From Microbacterium salitolerans (lineage in GTDB: Bacteria; Actinomycetota; Actinomycetes; Actinomycetales; Microbacteriaceae): a stretch of DNA of 64,000 nt. The position numbers and the translations under genes were made by a program. Position 1 is the stretch's first letter. Each line of letters begins with the position of its first letter. The stretch spans positions 372,001 to 436,000 of the forward strand of contig NZ_JAHKSH010000003.1 of NCBI RefSeq assembly GCF_019720895.1, written 5' to 3'. A model generated the notes under the pieces. The model searched no databases and was not told the DNA's origin. It was given only the letters and a program-made list of their open reading frames with translations. Shown here in pieces: positions 50,666-59,828 of the stretch.

Positions 50666-51658
50666 ATGTTCCCCCGAAAGAGCGTCGCGGCGACCGCGAC
50701 AGCAGTGCTCATCACCGGTCTCGCGGCCGGATGCTCCGGATCCGACGGAGGATCGAGCGGCGAACCGCTCGATTCCGACGACCCCACCCCCATCACCGTC
50801 GGCACGCTCCCGGCGGGCGACTACGCGCCGCTGTACATCGCGGAGGCAGAAGGCTACTTCGACGACGAGGGGCTCGACGTCACGATCGAGACGATCGCGG
50901 GAGGCGCGGTCGGCGTCACGCAGCTCGTCTCGGACGAGCTGCAGTTCAGCGCGGCGACGTGGACGAACGTGCTCGCGGCCGTCTCGCAGGGCCTCGAGCT
51001 GCAGGTCGTGCGCGAGGGCACCGACTCCGACAAGGAGGGGATCAACGGCATCATCGCGTCAGGGGACGCCGGCATCGAGTCGGTCGAGGATCTCCGTGGC
51101 GAGACGGTCGCCGTCAACACCCTGCAGTCGGCGACCGAGCTGCAGGTGCGCGACTGCTTCGAGTCGGAAGGGCTTGCGCCGGGCGACTACGAGCTCGTCG
51201 AGGTGCCCTTCCCCGAGGTCGGCGCCGCCGTCACCCAGGGCCGCGTCGCGGCGGGCCTGGTGCCCGAGCCGTTCATCACGATCGGCGCGGCCGAGGGGCT
51301 CACGAGCATCCTCTCGCCCTCCGTCTGCAACGAGGACCAGCAGAACAGCCCGCTCATCAACTGGAACACCTCCACCGCGTACGCCGAGCAGAATCCCGAG
51401 GCGGTCGCCGCCTTCGTCCGCGCGATGGACAAGGCGACGACGCTGGCGATCGAGCATCCTGACACGGTCGTCGAGATCCTGCCCGAGTTCACGACCCTGA
51501 CGCCTGAGCTCGCCGCGGAGATCGTGCTCCCGAGCTTCGTCGAGGACGGCGCCCCCGACCTCGAGGGCGCCGAGCTGACGATGGATCTCATGGTGGAGTA
51601 CGGCCTGCTCGAGGAGCCGCTCGACGACCTGTCGCAGTACGCGTGGCAGGGCGAGTGA
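50666..51658 (+). CDS. NitT/TauT-type ABC transporter substrate-binding lipoprotein
   Basis: A 330-residue SsuA/ThiY-like binding protein. The ATG at 50666 follows GAGGAGGG; lipobox L-A-A-G-C ends at cysteine 23. I-T-V-G-T-L-P-A-G-D-Y-A-P-L-Y-I-A-E-A-E-G-Y-F near 43-65 and L-R-G-E-T-V-A-V-N-T near 142-151 are the usual family landmarks. Families of this type bind sulfonates, nitrate, pyrimidine precursors or aromatic acids. Being under the same MarR operator as an acyl-CoA ligase points to an organic acid. Confidence 0.9.
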   Translation: MFPRKSVAATATAVLITGLAAGCSGSDGGSSGEPLDSDDPTPITVGTLPAGDYAPLYIAEAEGYFDDEGLDVTIETIAGGAVGVTQLVSDELQFSAATWTNVLAAVSQGLELQVVREGTDSDKEGINGIIASGDAGIESVEDLRGETVAVNTLQSATELQVRDCFESEGLAPGDYELVEVPFPEVGAAVTQGRVAAGLVPEPFITIGAAEGLTSILSPSVCNEDQQNSPLINWNTSTAYAEQNPEAVAAFVRAMDKATTLAIEHPDTVVEILPEFTTLTPELAAEIVLPSFVEDGAPDLEGAELTMDLMVEYGLLEEPLDDLSQYAWQGE

Positions 51659-51678
51659 CGCACGCGGGCTGACGCGCG

Positions 51679-52494
51679 ATGACTTCGACGACGGCGCGTG
51701 CGGCGCCCCGCACGCGCCGCAGGATCGCGGTGCGCGGACTGCTCGGCCTGCTCGCGCTGTTCGTGGTCGCGGAGATCGTGTCGCGCTCGGGGATCGTCCC
51801 CGAGGCCTATCTTCCGCCGACGTCGATCGTGCTCGTGCGGGTCGGCGAGCTGCTCGTCTCCCCGGAGTTCCTCGGGTCGGTGCTCGCGACCCTCGGCGCG
51901 TGGGCGGCGGGCCTGGCGATCTGCATCGTCGTGTCCGTCGCCCTCGGCGTCGTGCTGGGATCCTCGAGTGCCGTCTACTCGGGCAGCCGCGCCGTCATCG
52001 AGTTCCTGCGCCCGATCCCGTCCGTCGCGCTCATCCCGCTCGCGATGCTCGTGCTCGGAAACGACGCCGAGATGAAGATCGCACTGATCGTGTTCTCGAC
52101 GACGTGGCCCGTGCTGTTCAACACGATCTACGGCATGCACGACGTCGACCCCGTCGCGAAGCTCACGGCGCGGAGCTTCGGCCGGGGGCGCATCGCGACG
52201 CTCTTCGAGGTCTCGATCCCGAGCGCGGCGCCGTTCATCTTCACGGGGATCCGGATCGCGGCGTCGGTCGCGCTCATCGTCGCCATCAGTACGGAGCTGC
52301 TCGCCGGGGCATCGGCGGGGCTCGGGCGATGGATGCTCGACGCCAGCGCGACCGGCAACCGTCCCGACCTCGTGTACGCCGCGACGATCATCGCGGGGCT
52401 GCTCGGCCTCGCGATCAACGGGGTCCTCGTGCTCATCGAGCGGCGGTTCCTCGCCTGGCAGCCCGCGCTGCGGCAGACGGGGAGCGGATCATGA
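51679..52494 (+). CDS. ABC transporter permease (SsuC/TauC-like)
   Basis: A 271-residue inner-membrane protein with about six helices. E-F-L-R-P-I-P-S-V-A-L-I-P-L-A and the coupling loop (A-R-S-F-G-R-G-R-I-A-T-L-F-E-V-S-I-P) identify it. It overlaps the next permease gene by ATGA; two different permeases would form a heterodimer. Confidence 0.92.
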   Translation: MTSTTARAAPRTRRRIAVRGLLGLLALFVVAEIVSRSGIVPEAYLPPTSIVLVRVGELLVSPEFLGSVLATLGAWAAGLAICIVVSVALGVVLGSSSAVYSGSRAVIEFLRPIPSVALIPLAMLVLGNDAEMKIALIVFSTTWPVLFNTIYGMHDVDPVAKLTARSFGRGRIATLFEVSIPSAAPFIFTGIRIAASVALIVAISTELLAGASAGLGRWMLDASATGNRPDLVYAATIIAGLLGLAINGVLVLIERRFLAWQPALRQTGSGS

Positions 52495-53342
52495 CGGTCA
52501 CGACGTGGTTCGGGGTCGTGCGCCCGCCGCGCCGCTCCGCGGAGGCGCGCGGCCGGCTCGGCCGGTTCGCGGTGCGCTGGGGCGCGCTGCTCGCGCTCGG
52601 CATCGTGTGGGAGGTCGCGGCCCGCGTCGCCGGCTCCCTCTACTTCCCGCCCATCTCGGAGATCATCCAGCGGTTCGCGGAGCTGTGGCTGTCGGGTCCG
52701 CCGTCGTCGCTGTTCCTCACCGAGGGCGTCGCGGCCGACATCGTCCCGAGCCTCGGGCGAATGCTCGGCGGGTGGACGGGCGCCGTCGTCCTCGGCGTGC
52801 TGCTCGGCGTCGCGATCGGCCGCAGCCGCGTGCTCGGAGACTACATCGAGCCGATCGTGCACTTCGTCCGCGCGATCCCGCCACCCGCGCTGCTGCCGAT
52901 CTTCTTCATCCTGCTCGGCTTCGGCAGCGAGATGCGCGTCGCGCTCATCGCCTTCGCCGTGATCTGGCCCGTCGTGCTCAACACGATCGACGGCGTGAGA
53001 TCCGTCGACAGTCTGCACCTCGACACGGGCCGCATCTTCGAGTTCGATCGGCGCCGGGTGTTCTTCGGCATCGTCCTGCCGAGCGCGTCGCCGAAGATCT
53101 TCGCCGGCATGCGCGTGAGCCTCTCTGTCGCGCTCATCGTCATGGTGATCTCGGAGATGGTCGGGCAGCAGGAGGGGATCGGATCCATCATCCTCGGCGC
53201 CCAGCGCACGTACCGAATGCTCGACATGTGGTCGGGGATCCTGCTGCTCGGGATCCTCGGATATGTGCTCAACGCGATCCTCGCGGCGGTGGAGGCGCGC
53301 GTCACGCGCTGGCATCGCGGCGCACGAGAGGGAGTGTCATGA
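52491..53342 (+). CDS. ABC transporter permease (SsuC/TauC-like), second
   Basis: A 283-residue permease similar in plan to the preceding one. F-V-R-A-I-P-P-P-A-L-L-P-I-F-F-I-L-L-G and I-F-x-F-D-R-R-R-V-F-F-G-I-V-L-P match the family coupling region. ATGA overlaps join it to both neighbours. Confidence 0.92.
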   Translation: MTVTTWFGVVRPPRRSAEARGRLGRFAVRWGALLALGIVWEVAARVAGSLYFPPISEIIQRFAELWLSGPPSSLFLTEGVAADIVPSLGRMLGGWTGAVVLGVLLGVAIGRSRVLGDYIEPIVHFVRAIPPPALLPIFFILLGFGSEMRVALIAFAVIWPVVLNTIDGVRSVDSLHLDTGRIFEFDRRRVFFGIVLPSASPKIFAGMRVSLSVALIVMVISEMVGQQEGIGSIILGAQRTYRMLDMWSGILLLGILGYVLNAILAAVEARVTRWHRGAREGVS

Positions 53343-54127
53343 CCGATCTGATGACGATCGAGGGCCTCGGCCACGTCTACGAGGGGAAGGATCCGTTCGA
53401 GGCCATCGGACGGCTCGACTTCACGATCCCCGAGGGGGCGTTCGTGTCGATCGTCGGTCCGTCCGGGTGCGGCAAGACGACGATGCTGCGGTGCCTGTCG
53501 GGACTCATGACGCCGACCCGCGGCACCGTGACGCTGGATGGGAAGCCCCTCGACGGCGTCCCCCACGACCTCGCGCTCGTGTTCCAGGACTACAGCCGCT
53601 CGCTGTTCCCGTGGCGCACGGTCGCGGGCAACGTCGCGTTCGCGTTCCCGCGGGGGCAGGTGTCGAAGCAGGAGCGTCAGGAACGCATCGAGGAGAGCCT
53701 CGACGCCGTGGGGCTCTCGGAGGCCGCGGGCAAGTATCCCTGGCAGCTGTCGGGCGGCATGCAGCAGCGCGTCGCGATCGCACGGGCGCTCGCGTATCGC
53801 CCCCGGATCCTGCTGATGGACGAGCCGTTCGCCTCCGTCGACGCGCAGACCCGTGCCGAGCTCGAGGACCTCATGCTCGCCGTGCGCGAGCGGTTCCGCA
53901 TGACGATCCTGTTCGTCACGCACGACATCGACGAGAGCGTCTACCTGGGCGACCGGGTGCTCGTGCTGTCGAAGTCGCCGTCGACGATCGTCCAGGCCGT
54001 CGACATCGACCTGCCGTCGCCACGAGACCAGGTCACGACTCGCGAGCTCGACGCGTTCGTCCACCTCCGCGGCGCCATCGCCCGGATGATCCGGGACGGT
54101 GGCGCCGCGCCTACGCCTTCACCGTGA
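53339..54127 (+). CDS. ABC transporter ATP-binding protein (SsuB/TauB-like)
   Basis: A 262-residue ATPase. Walker A G-P-S-G-C-G-K-T-T near 40-48, Q-loop F-Q-D-Y near 82-85, signature L-S-G-G-M-Q-Q-R near 139-146, Walker B I-L-L-M-D-E-P near 158-164 and the switch histidine in T-H-D near 194-196 are all intact. Last gene of the MarR-controlled transporter. Its final 17 bases overlap the end of the convergent DeoR gene. Confidence 0.95.
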   Translation: MTDLMTIEGLGHVYEGKDPFEAIGRLDFTIPEGAFVSIVGPSGCGKTTMLRCLSGLMTPTRGTVTLDGKPLDGVPHDLALVFQDYSRSLFPWRTVAGNVAFAFPRGQVSKQERQERIEESLDAVGLSEAAGKYPWQLSGGMQQRVAIARALAYRPRILLMDEPFASVDAQTRAELEDLMLAVRERFRMTILFVTHDIDESVYLGDRVLVLSKSPSTIVQAVDIDLPSPRDQVTTRELDAFVHLRGAIARMIRDGGAAPTPSP

Positions 54128-54848
54128 TGAGCGGGATCGGGAAGTGCGACGCGCGCAGCGGATCGAGCGTCGAATCGGTGATGCCGGCGGTGAACTTCTC
54201 GAAGTCGAACACCTGGAACAGCGCCTCGCGCCCGAACTTGGAGCTGTCGGCGACGAGGAACGCCTCGCGCGTGATCGACAGCATCGTGCGCTTGAGCTCG
54301 ACCTCGTAACTCGAGGCGTTGTACACGCCGTCGTCGTCGACGGTGTCGGCTCCGAATACGGCGACGTCGACGCGGAGGTGCGTGAGCTGCTCGACCGCGG
54401 TCGGGCCCCACATCGTGTAGACGTTCGGGAGGAGCTCGCCGCCGATGAACATGAGGTGCATGCCCGGCTTGTTCGCGATCTCGAGCCCGATGCGCAGGTC
54501 GTTCGTGACGACCGTGAGGCGTGAACGGCGCAGGTGCTTCGCGACCTCGAGCGTCGTGGACCCGCTGTCGAGCAGCACGGTCTGCCCCTCGAGGATCCGA
54601 TCTGCCATCGCCCGCCCGATCGCGGCCTTCTCGCGCTGATGGAGGGTCTCCTTCATCGCGTAGGGCGTGTCGGCCGTCTGGGTCGGATACGCGCCGCCAT
54701 GGGTGCGCTGCACGAGGTCCATACCCTCGAGGCGGTCGAGCGTGCGCCGCACCGTCGACGGCGTGACGCCGACGTGCGCGGCGAGATCCTTCACCGACGT
54801 GTAGCCGTTCTGCTGCAGCAGATCGATGATCTCGGCATCGTGTGCCAT
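54111..54848 (-). CDS. DeoR-family transcriptional regulator
   Basis: A 245-residue sugar-metabolism repressor. Residues 1-55 are the DeoR helix-turn-helix (I-I-D-L-L-Q-Q-N-G-Y-T-S-V-K-D-L-A-A-H-V-G-V-T-P-S-T-V-R-R-T-L-D-R-L), and the effector domain has D-S-G-S-T-T near 93-98 and G-G-E-L near 135-138, which bind phosphorylated sugars in the family. It is divergent from the sugar operon that runs to the end of the window. The ATG at 54848 is preceded by a GGGGGATCC stretch. Confidence 0.92.
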   Translation of the reverse strand: MAHDAEIIDLLQQNGYTSVKDLAAHVGVTPSTVRRTLDRLEGMDLVQRTHGGAYPTQTADTPYAMKETLHQREKAAIGRAMADRILEGQTVLLDSGSTTLEVAKHLRRSRLTVVTNDLRIGLEIANKPGMHLMFIGGELLPNVYTMWGPTAVEQLTHLRVDVAVFGADTVDDDGVYNASSYEVELKRTMLSITREAFLVADSSKFGREALFQVFDFEKFTAGITDSTLDPLRASHFPIPLITVKA

Positions 54849-54911
54849 AGCGGATCCCCCTTGATATCGACCATCCCTCCTGGCGAACCTAACACGCAAG
54901 GAGGACGCGGT

Positions 54912-54999
54912 TTCGCGCACTCAGTGTGCGTATTCGCGCAAGAATGCACGAACGATGCGCGAAAAGGGCTTGTTTGATGCGCGTTTACTGCGCTAGTGT
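54912..54999 (+). promoter_or_regulatory. sugar operon promoter with repeated TTCGCGCA operator units
   Basis: TTCGCGCA occurs at 54912-54919 and 54933-54940, its complement TGCGCGAA at 54956-54963, and TGCGCGTT at 54978-54985. The units start 21, 23 and 22 bases apart, so all sit on one DNA face. TTGTTT (54970-54975) and TAGTGT (54994-54999) with 18-base spacing form the promoter. A DeoR multimer bound across these units could loop or cover the promoter. Confidence 0.65.
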
Positions 55000-55084
55000 C
55001 CCCGCCAGGCGGCACCGAGACGGCCCGTGGACGCGAGCTGTCACCGCCGATTCGCCCGTCACGGGCCAGCACAAAGGAGTGTTC

Positions 55085-56131
55085 ATGAAGCGGAACAGCA
55101 TCGTGCGGCTGGGAGTCGCACTCGGCGCGGTCGGCCTCCTTGCCGGCTGCAGCACCGTCGGCGGAGGCGGCGCGCAGGGCGGCGACCCCGACGGCGGGGA
55201 AGCCCTCGCGCCCGAGGACATGACGATGGTCACCGTCGTCAAAGTGCAGGGGGTCGGGTGGTTCGACCGCATGGAGATCGGCGTGCAGGAGTTCGCCGAG
55301 GAATCGGGCGTCGACGCCCGGCAGGAGGGGGCGGACGACGCGAGCCCGGAGAAGCAGGTTCAGATCATCCAGGACCTCATCCCGCAGGCGCCGACGGCCA
55401 TCACCGTGGTGCCGAACTCGCCGGAGGCGCTCTCGTCCGTGCTCGGACAGGCACAGGCGCAGGGCATCATCACGGTCGCGCACGAGGCGGCGGGCATCGA
55501 GAACGTCGACGTCGACATCGAGGCGTTCGACAACATCTCCTACGGAGAGCTGATCATGGAGAACCTCGCCGAGTGCATGGACGAGGAGGGGCAGTACATC
55601 TCGTTCGTCGGCGGACTCACGGCGAAGACGCACATGGACTGGGTGCAGGGGGCGCAGGATCTGCAGCTCGCCGAATACCCCGACATGGAGCGCGTCGAGG
55701 ACCCGGTCGAGTCGAAGGAGGACGAGAACGTCGCGTACCAGCGCACGAAGGAGTTGCTCGCGAAGCACCCTGATCTCACGGGCATCCAGGGATCCGCAGG
55801 AACCGACGTCGCGGGCGCCGCACGCGCCGTCGAGGAGGCCGGCCTGACCGACGAGGTGTGCGTCATGGGCACGAGCATCCCGTCGGTCGCTCGGGAGTAC
55901 GTGATGGACGGATCCATCGACAAGATCTTCTTCTGGGATCCGGCCGCCGCCGGGAAGGCGCAGCTGAAGATCGCCCAGCTCCTCGCGGAGGGCGAGGAGA
56001 TCGCGGAGGGAACGGACCTCGGCATCGAGGGCTATGAATCGCTCTCGAAGCTCGACGGCTTCGACAACGTCTTCGTCGGCGACGCGGCCGTCGTCCTCGA
56101 CGAGTCCACGATCGACGACTACGACTTCTGA
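55085..56131 (+). CDS. sugar ABC transporter substrate-binding lipoprotein (RbsB/LsrB-type)
   Basis: A 348-residue periplasmic-binding-like lipoprotein (lipobox L-L-A-G-C, cysteine 22) with the ribose/AI-2 binding fold. V-T-V-V-K-V-Q-G-V-G-W-F-D-R-M near 49-63, P-N-S-P-E-A-L near 113-119 and S-A-G-T-D-V-A-G-A-A near 237-246 follow the pattern of binding proteins for pentoses, rhamnose or AI-2. The ATG at 55085 follows AAAGGAG. The substrate should be the starting compound of the operon pathway. Confidence 0.9.
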   Translation: MKRNSIVRLGVALGAVGLLAGCSTVGGGGAQGGDPDGGEALAPEDMTMVTVVKVQGVGWFDRMEIGVQEFAEESGVDARQEGADDASPEKQVQIIQDLIPQAPTAITVVPNSPEALSSVLGQAQAQGIITVAHEAAGIENVDVDIEAFDNISYGELIMENLAECMDEEGQYISFVGGLTAKTHMDWVQGAQDLQLAEYPDMERVEDPVESKEDENVAYQRTKELLAKHPDLTGIQGSAGTDVAGAARAVEEAGLTDEVCVMGTSIPSVAREYVMDGSIDKIFFWDPAAAGKAQLKIAQLLAEGEEIAEGTDLGIEGYESLSKLDGFDNVFVGDAAVVLDESTIDDYDF

Positions 56132-56139
56132 TCCCTTCC

Positions 56140-56169
56140 GGCGGCGGGCGCGATGAGGCGCCCGCCGCC
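56140..56169 (+). terminator. intercistronic hairpin after the binding protein gene
   Basis: A perfect 12-base stem GGCGGCGGGCGC/GCGCCCGCCGCC with a six-base loop, between the binding-protein gene and its ATPase. It probably protects or limits the message as in the other two transporters of this window. Confidence 0.65.
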
Positions 56170-56188
56170 CCGACCCCTGGGCGGAACC

Positions 56189-57703
56189 ATGGCCGAGACA
56201 CCGGAGACGGCGCGCGGAGAGATCGTGCTCGAGGCGCGCCGCATCACGAAGACCTACGGAGGCGTGCGAGCTCTCGACGACGTCTCGCTCGTGCTGCGCG
56301 CGGGCGAGGTGCACAGCCTCGCGGGCGAGAACGGGAGCGGGAAGTCGACGCTCATCAAGATCATCTCCGGCGCAGAGGCGCCGGACGCGGGCGAGCTCGT
56401 CATCGCGGGTGAGCGCCACACGCGCATGTCGCCGGCGCGCGCGATCCACGCCGGCGTTCAGGTGATCTACCAGGACTTCTCGCTGTTCCCGAACCTCACG
56501 GTCGGCGAGAACATCGTCCTCACGCGCGCCGTCGCCCGGCGGCAGCGCGTGTTCTCGGCACGTGCATCGCGGCCGCTCGCCGAGCAGATCGTCGCGGAGC
56601 TCGGCCTCGACCTGGACCTCGACGCCGATGTCGAGAAGCTCTCGGTCGCCGACCGGCAGCTCACCGCCATCTGCCGCGCGCTCGTCAACGAGGCGCGCGT
56701 GATCTTCATGGACGAGCCCACGACGGCGCTCACCCATTCGGAGGTCGAGCGGCTGTTCGCGATCGTCCGGCGGCTGCAGGACCGGGGCGTCGCGGTCGTG
56801 ATCGTGAGCCACAAGCTCGAGGAGATGTTCGCGCTGTCGCAGCGCATCACGGTTCTCCGGAACGGACGCGCTGTCGCATCGGAGGCGTCCGACGCCTTCG
56901 ACCGTCACCGCCTCATCCACGACATGACGGGGAAGGAGCTCGACGAGTCTCGGCGCGTGTCCGCGATCGGCGGCGACGGATCCGCGCTCCTCGACGTCGA
57001 GGGCCTCGGCGTCGAGGGGGCCTTCCAGGACGTGTCCTTCGGCCTGCGGGCGGGGGAGATCCTCGGGATCACGGGGCTGCTGGGATCGGGGCGCAGCGAG
57101 ATCGTCGAATCGATCTTCGGCGTCATCTCCGCCGACCGAGGACGGATCCGCGTCGCGGGAGCGGACACGGCGATCCGCTCGATCCGCGACGCCATCCGCG
57201 CCGGGATCGGCTACGTGCCGGAGGACCGCCTGACGCAGGGCCTGTTCCTCGAGAAGCCGATCGCCGACAACATCATCGCGTCGTCGCTCGGCCGGATGAA
57301 GCGATGGGGGATCTTCCTCGACCGCGCGCGGATCAGCGAGACGATCGGTGCGCTGTTCGTGCGGCTCCGGATCAAGGCTCCGAGCGTCCAGGCGCCCGTG
57401 CGGTCGCTGTCGGGCGGCAACGCGCAGCGTGTCGTCCTCGCGAAGTGGCTGGCGAGCCGGCCGCGGATCCTCATGCTGAACGGTCCGACCGTCGGCGTCG
57501 ACGTCGGCTCGAAGGGCGAGATCCTCGACATCCTGCGGCAGGAGGCGGCGGAGGGCATGGGGGTGATCGTCGTGTCGGACGACGTGCCGGAGCTCGTCGC
57601 CGTCTGCCACCGCGTGCTCGTCGTGCGCGGCGGGCGCATCGTCCAGGAGGTCGCCGGCGACGGCGTGGACGCCGATCGGATCCAGGAGGCGATGGCCGCA
57701 TGA
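56189..57703 (+). CDS. sugar ABC transporter ATPase, two-domain (RbsA-type)
   Basis: A 504-residue protein with two ATPase domains. The first is complete: Walker A G-E-N-G-S-G-K-S-T near 48-56, Walker B V-I-F-M-D-E-P-T near 170-177, switch histidine in S-H-K near 208. The second has the usual altered Walker A (G-L-L-G-S-G-R-S) and signature S-G-G-N-A-Q-R, but Walker B reads I-L-M-L-N-G-P-T, so the catalytic glutamate is glycine. One active and one inactive site are therefore expected. ATGA overlap with the next gene. Confidence 0.93.
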   Translation: MAETPETARGEIVLEARRITKTYGGVRALDDVSLVLRAGEVHSLAGENGSGKSTLIKIISGAEAPDAGELVIAGERHTRMSPARAIHAGVQVIYQDFSLFPNLTVGENIVLTRAVARRQRVFSARASRPLAEQIVAELGLDLDLDADVEKLSVADRQLTAICRALVNEARVIFMDEPTTALTHSEVERLFAIVRRLQDRGVAVVIVSHKLEEMFALSQRITVLRNGRAVASEASDAFDRHRLIHDMTGKELDESRRVSAIGGDGSALLDVEGLGVEGAFQDVSFGLRAGEILGITGLLGSGRSEIVESIFGVISADRGRIRVAGADTAIRSIRDAIRAGIGYVPEDRLTQGLFLEKPIADNIIASSLGRMKRWGIFLDRARISETIGALFVRLRIKAPSVQAPVRSLSGGNAQRVVLAKWLASRPRILMLNGPTVGVDVGSKGEILDILRQEAAEGMGVIVVSDDVPELVAVCHRVLVVRGGRIVQEVAGDGVDADRIQEAMAA

Positions 57704-58758
57704 GCGCTCGACGAACGGGATCCGGCGGTCTCCTCCAGACGCTGCGCGGGCCGAACGGGGAGGGCGTGCTCGCCCTCATCATCATCGTGCTCGTCGTCGT
57801 GATGGCGATTCTCAGCCCGGCCTTCTTCGACGTGCGCACGCTGTTCTCGATCCTGCGCAGCGTGATCGTTCCCCTGATCTTCGCGCTCGCGGTCCTGCTG
57901 ATCATCATCTCGGGCGGAATCGACGTGTCCTTCGCGGCGATCGCCGTCTTCGCGGGCTACACGACGGTGTTCCTGCTCACGCAGGGCAGCCTCGACCCGG
58001 GGCTCATCGTCATCATGCTGCTGGCGATCGTGATCGGCGCGGCGCTCGGGGCGGTGAACGGCATCGTGATCGCACGCTTCCGATTGCCGACCCTGATCGT
58101 GACGCTCGGAACGCAGGGGATCTTCAAGGGCGTGCTGCTCGCGTACGTGGGCTCGAGGTACATCGCCGAGATCCCGGACAGCCTCGCCTCCCTCTCGACG
58201 GCGTACATCATCTCGATCGAGAGCGCGAAGGCGTACCTCCACGTGCTCGTGATCCCCGCAGCCCTGCTGGCCGTCGGCATGTGGGCGCTCCTGACGCGCA
58301 CGATGTTCGGTCGCGGCGTCTATGCGATCGGCGGCGACGCCGAGTCCGCGCGTCGGGCGGGGATCCCCGTCATGCGGTACCAGGTGATGCTCTACATGCT
58401 CGCGGGGATGCTGGCCGCAACGGGCGGCATCTTCTACGTGATCCTCAACAGGAACGCGGATCCGCAGGTGCTCGTCGGCGACGAGCTCGACATCATCGCC
58501 GCCGTGGTGCTGGGCGGCGCATCGATCTTCGGCGGTCGCGGGTCGGTGCTCGGCACGGTGCTCGGCGTCTTCCTCGTGCAGCTCATCAACAACAGCCTCC
58601 TGCTGCTCGGCGTGCCGACGGCCTGGCAGCGCACAGCGGTCGGGCTCCTGCTCGTCATCGGCGTCGGAGTGCAGGCGATCTCGGCCCGGCGTCAGGCGAA
58701 GCGCGTGAAGGCGAATGACGAGGCGATCGACATCGACGCGAAGGAGGTGGCCTCGTGA
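57700..58758 (+). CDS. sugar ABC transporter permease (RbsC-type)
   Basis: A 352-residue permease with about nine to ten helices. I-I-I-S-G-G-I-D-V-S-F near 68-78 and Y-A-I-G-G-D-A-E-S-A-R-R-A-G-I-P near 208-223 are the family landmarks. Starts inside the ATPase stop and ends overlapping the next permease (GTGA). Confidence 0.93.
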   Translation: MSARRTGSGGLLQTLRGPNGEGVLALIIIVLVVVMAILSPAFFDVRTLFSILRSVIVPLIFALAVLLIIISGGIDVSFAAIAVFAGYTTVFLLTQGSLDPGLIVIMLLAIVIGAALGAVNGIVIARFRLPTLIVTLGTQGIFKGVLLAYVGSRYIAEIPDSLASLSTAYIISIESAKAYLHVLVIPAALLAVGMWALLTRTMFGRGVYAIGGDAESARRAGIPVMRYQVMLYMLAGMLAATGGIFYVILNRNADPQVLVGDELDIIAAVVLGGASIFGGRGSVLGTVLGVFLVQLINNSLLLLGVPTAWQRTAVGLLLVIGVGVQAISARRQAKRVKANDEAIDIDAKEVAS

Positions 58759-59828
58759 CCGATACGCGCACGATTCTGACCGAGGCGAATGGGCAGGTGG
58801 ACTCGTGGTGGGCGCGCACGCTGGCGCGGATCCACGTGCAGCGCAGCACGGGCCGGATGGTGGTCCTCCTCGTCGCGGCGTTCGCGATCTTCACCATCCT
58901 CAGCCCCCAGGTCTTCCTCAATCCGCTCAACCTGCAGAACATCGCCCTGGCGTCTCCCGAGGTCGGGGTCCTCGCGATCGCAATGATGCTCGCGATGCTC
59001 ACCGGGGGAATCGATCTCTCGCTCGTCTCGATCGCGAATCTCTCGGCGATCACCATCAGCACCGTCTTCACGGCGGTCGCGGCGACGGACGTCGCGATGG
59101 CCGAGTCGCTCGGCGGCGCGATGGTCCTCCTCGGCGTCGCCGTCGGCGCGGCCGCGGGCCTCGTCAACGGGATCCTGATCAGCGTCGTCGGCATCACGCC
59201 GATCCTCGCGACGCTCGCGACGATGCAGATCTTCAACGGGCTCGCCGTGGTCTGGACGGGCGGCAGCACGCTCTACGGGTCGCCGGCCTCGCTGACGACG
59301 CTCGGGATCAGCGCGATCGCGGGCATCCCGGTCATCTTCCTCCTGTTCCTCGGGGTCGCCGTGGTGATCGCGATCATCGTGTCGCGCACGCCTCTCGGGC
59401 GGCGCGTGCAGCTGCTCGGTGCGAACGAGCAGGCGGCGAAGTACAGCGGAATCAGACGCGCCCCCGTGCTGATGAGCACCTACCTCCTCACGGGAACCCT
59501 GGGCGGGATCGCGGGAGTGCTGTTCCTGTCGCGCAACCCCACGGCGAGCGCCGACTACGGATCCTCGTACGTGCTGCTCGTGATCGTGATCGCCGTCCTC
59601 GGCGGGACGAACCCGGCGGGCGGCTTCGCGACCGTGGCGGGCGTCGTGCTCGCCACCGTCACCCTCCAGATCGTGCAGAGCGGATTCACGGCCGTGCGCC
59701 TGTCGTCGTACGAGTACGCGATCGCGCAGGGCGTCATCCTCCTCGCCGTCATGATCCTCGACCAGGTGCGATTCCGCCGGCGACGGACGCGCACGAGACC
59801 ACCCCAGAAGGAAGGCGTTCCGGCATGA
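58755..59828 (+). CDS. sugar ABC transporter permease (RbsC-type), second
   Basis: A 357-residue permease starting at GTG. M-L-T-G-G-I-D-L-S near 80-88 and L-G-A-N-E-Q-A-A-K-Y-S-G-I near 222-234 match the family. The two permeases probably form a heterodimer, as in rhamnose and AI-2 importers. ATGA overlap with the DhaK-like gene shows that kinase and transport genes are one operon. Confidence 0.93.
   Translation: MTDTRTILTEANGQVDSWWARTLARIHVQRSTGRMVVLLVAAFAIFTILSPQVFLNPLNLQNIALASPEVGVLAIAMMLAMLTGGIDLSLVSIANLSAITISTVFTAVAATDVAMAESLGGAMVLLGVAVGAAAGLVNGILISVVGITPILATLATMQIFNGLAVVWTGGSTLYGSPASLTTLGISAIAGIPVIFLLFLGVAVVIAIIVSRTPLGRRVQLLGANEQAAKYSGIRRAPVLMSTYLLTGTLGGIAGVLFLSRNPTASADYGSSYVLLVIVIAVLGGTNPAGGFATVAGVVLATVTLQIVQSGFTAVRLSSYEYAIAQGVILLAVMILDQVRFRRRRTRTRPPQKEGVPA

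Noticed and set aside
54791-57610. A 939-codon open frame on the minus strand opposite the sugar transporter genes
   Set aside because: No recognisable domain, and it covers the DeoR operator region and genes with Walker and lipobox motifs on the other strand.
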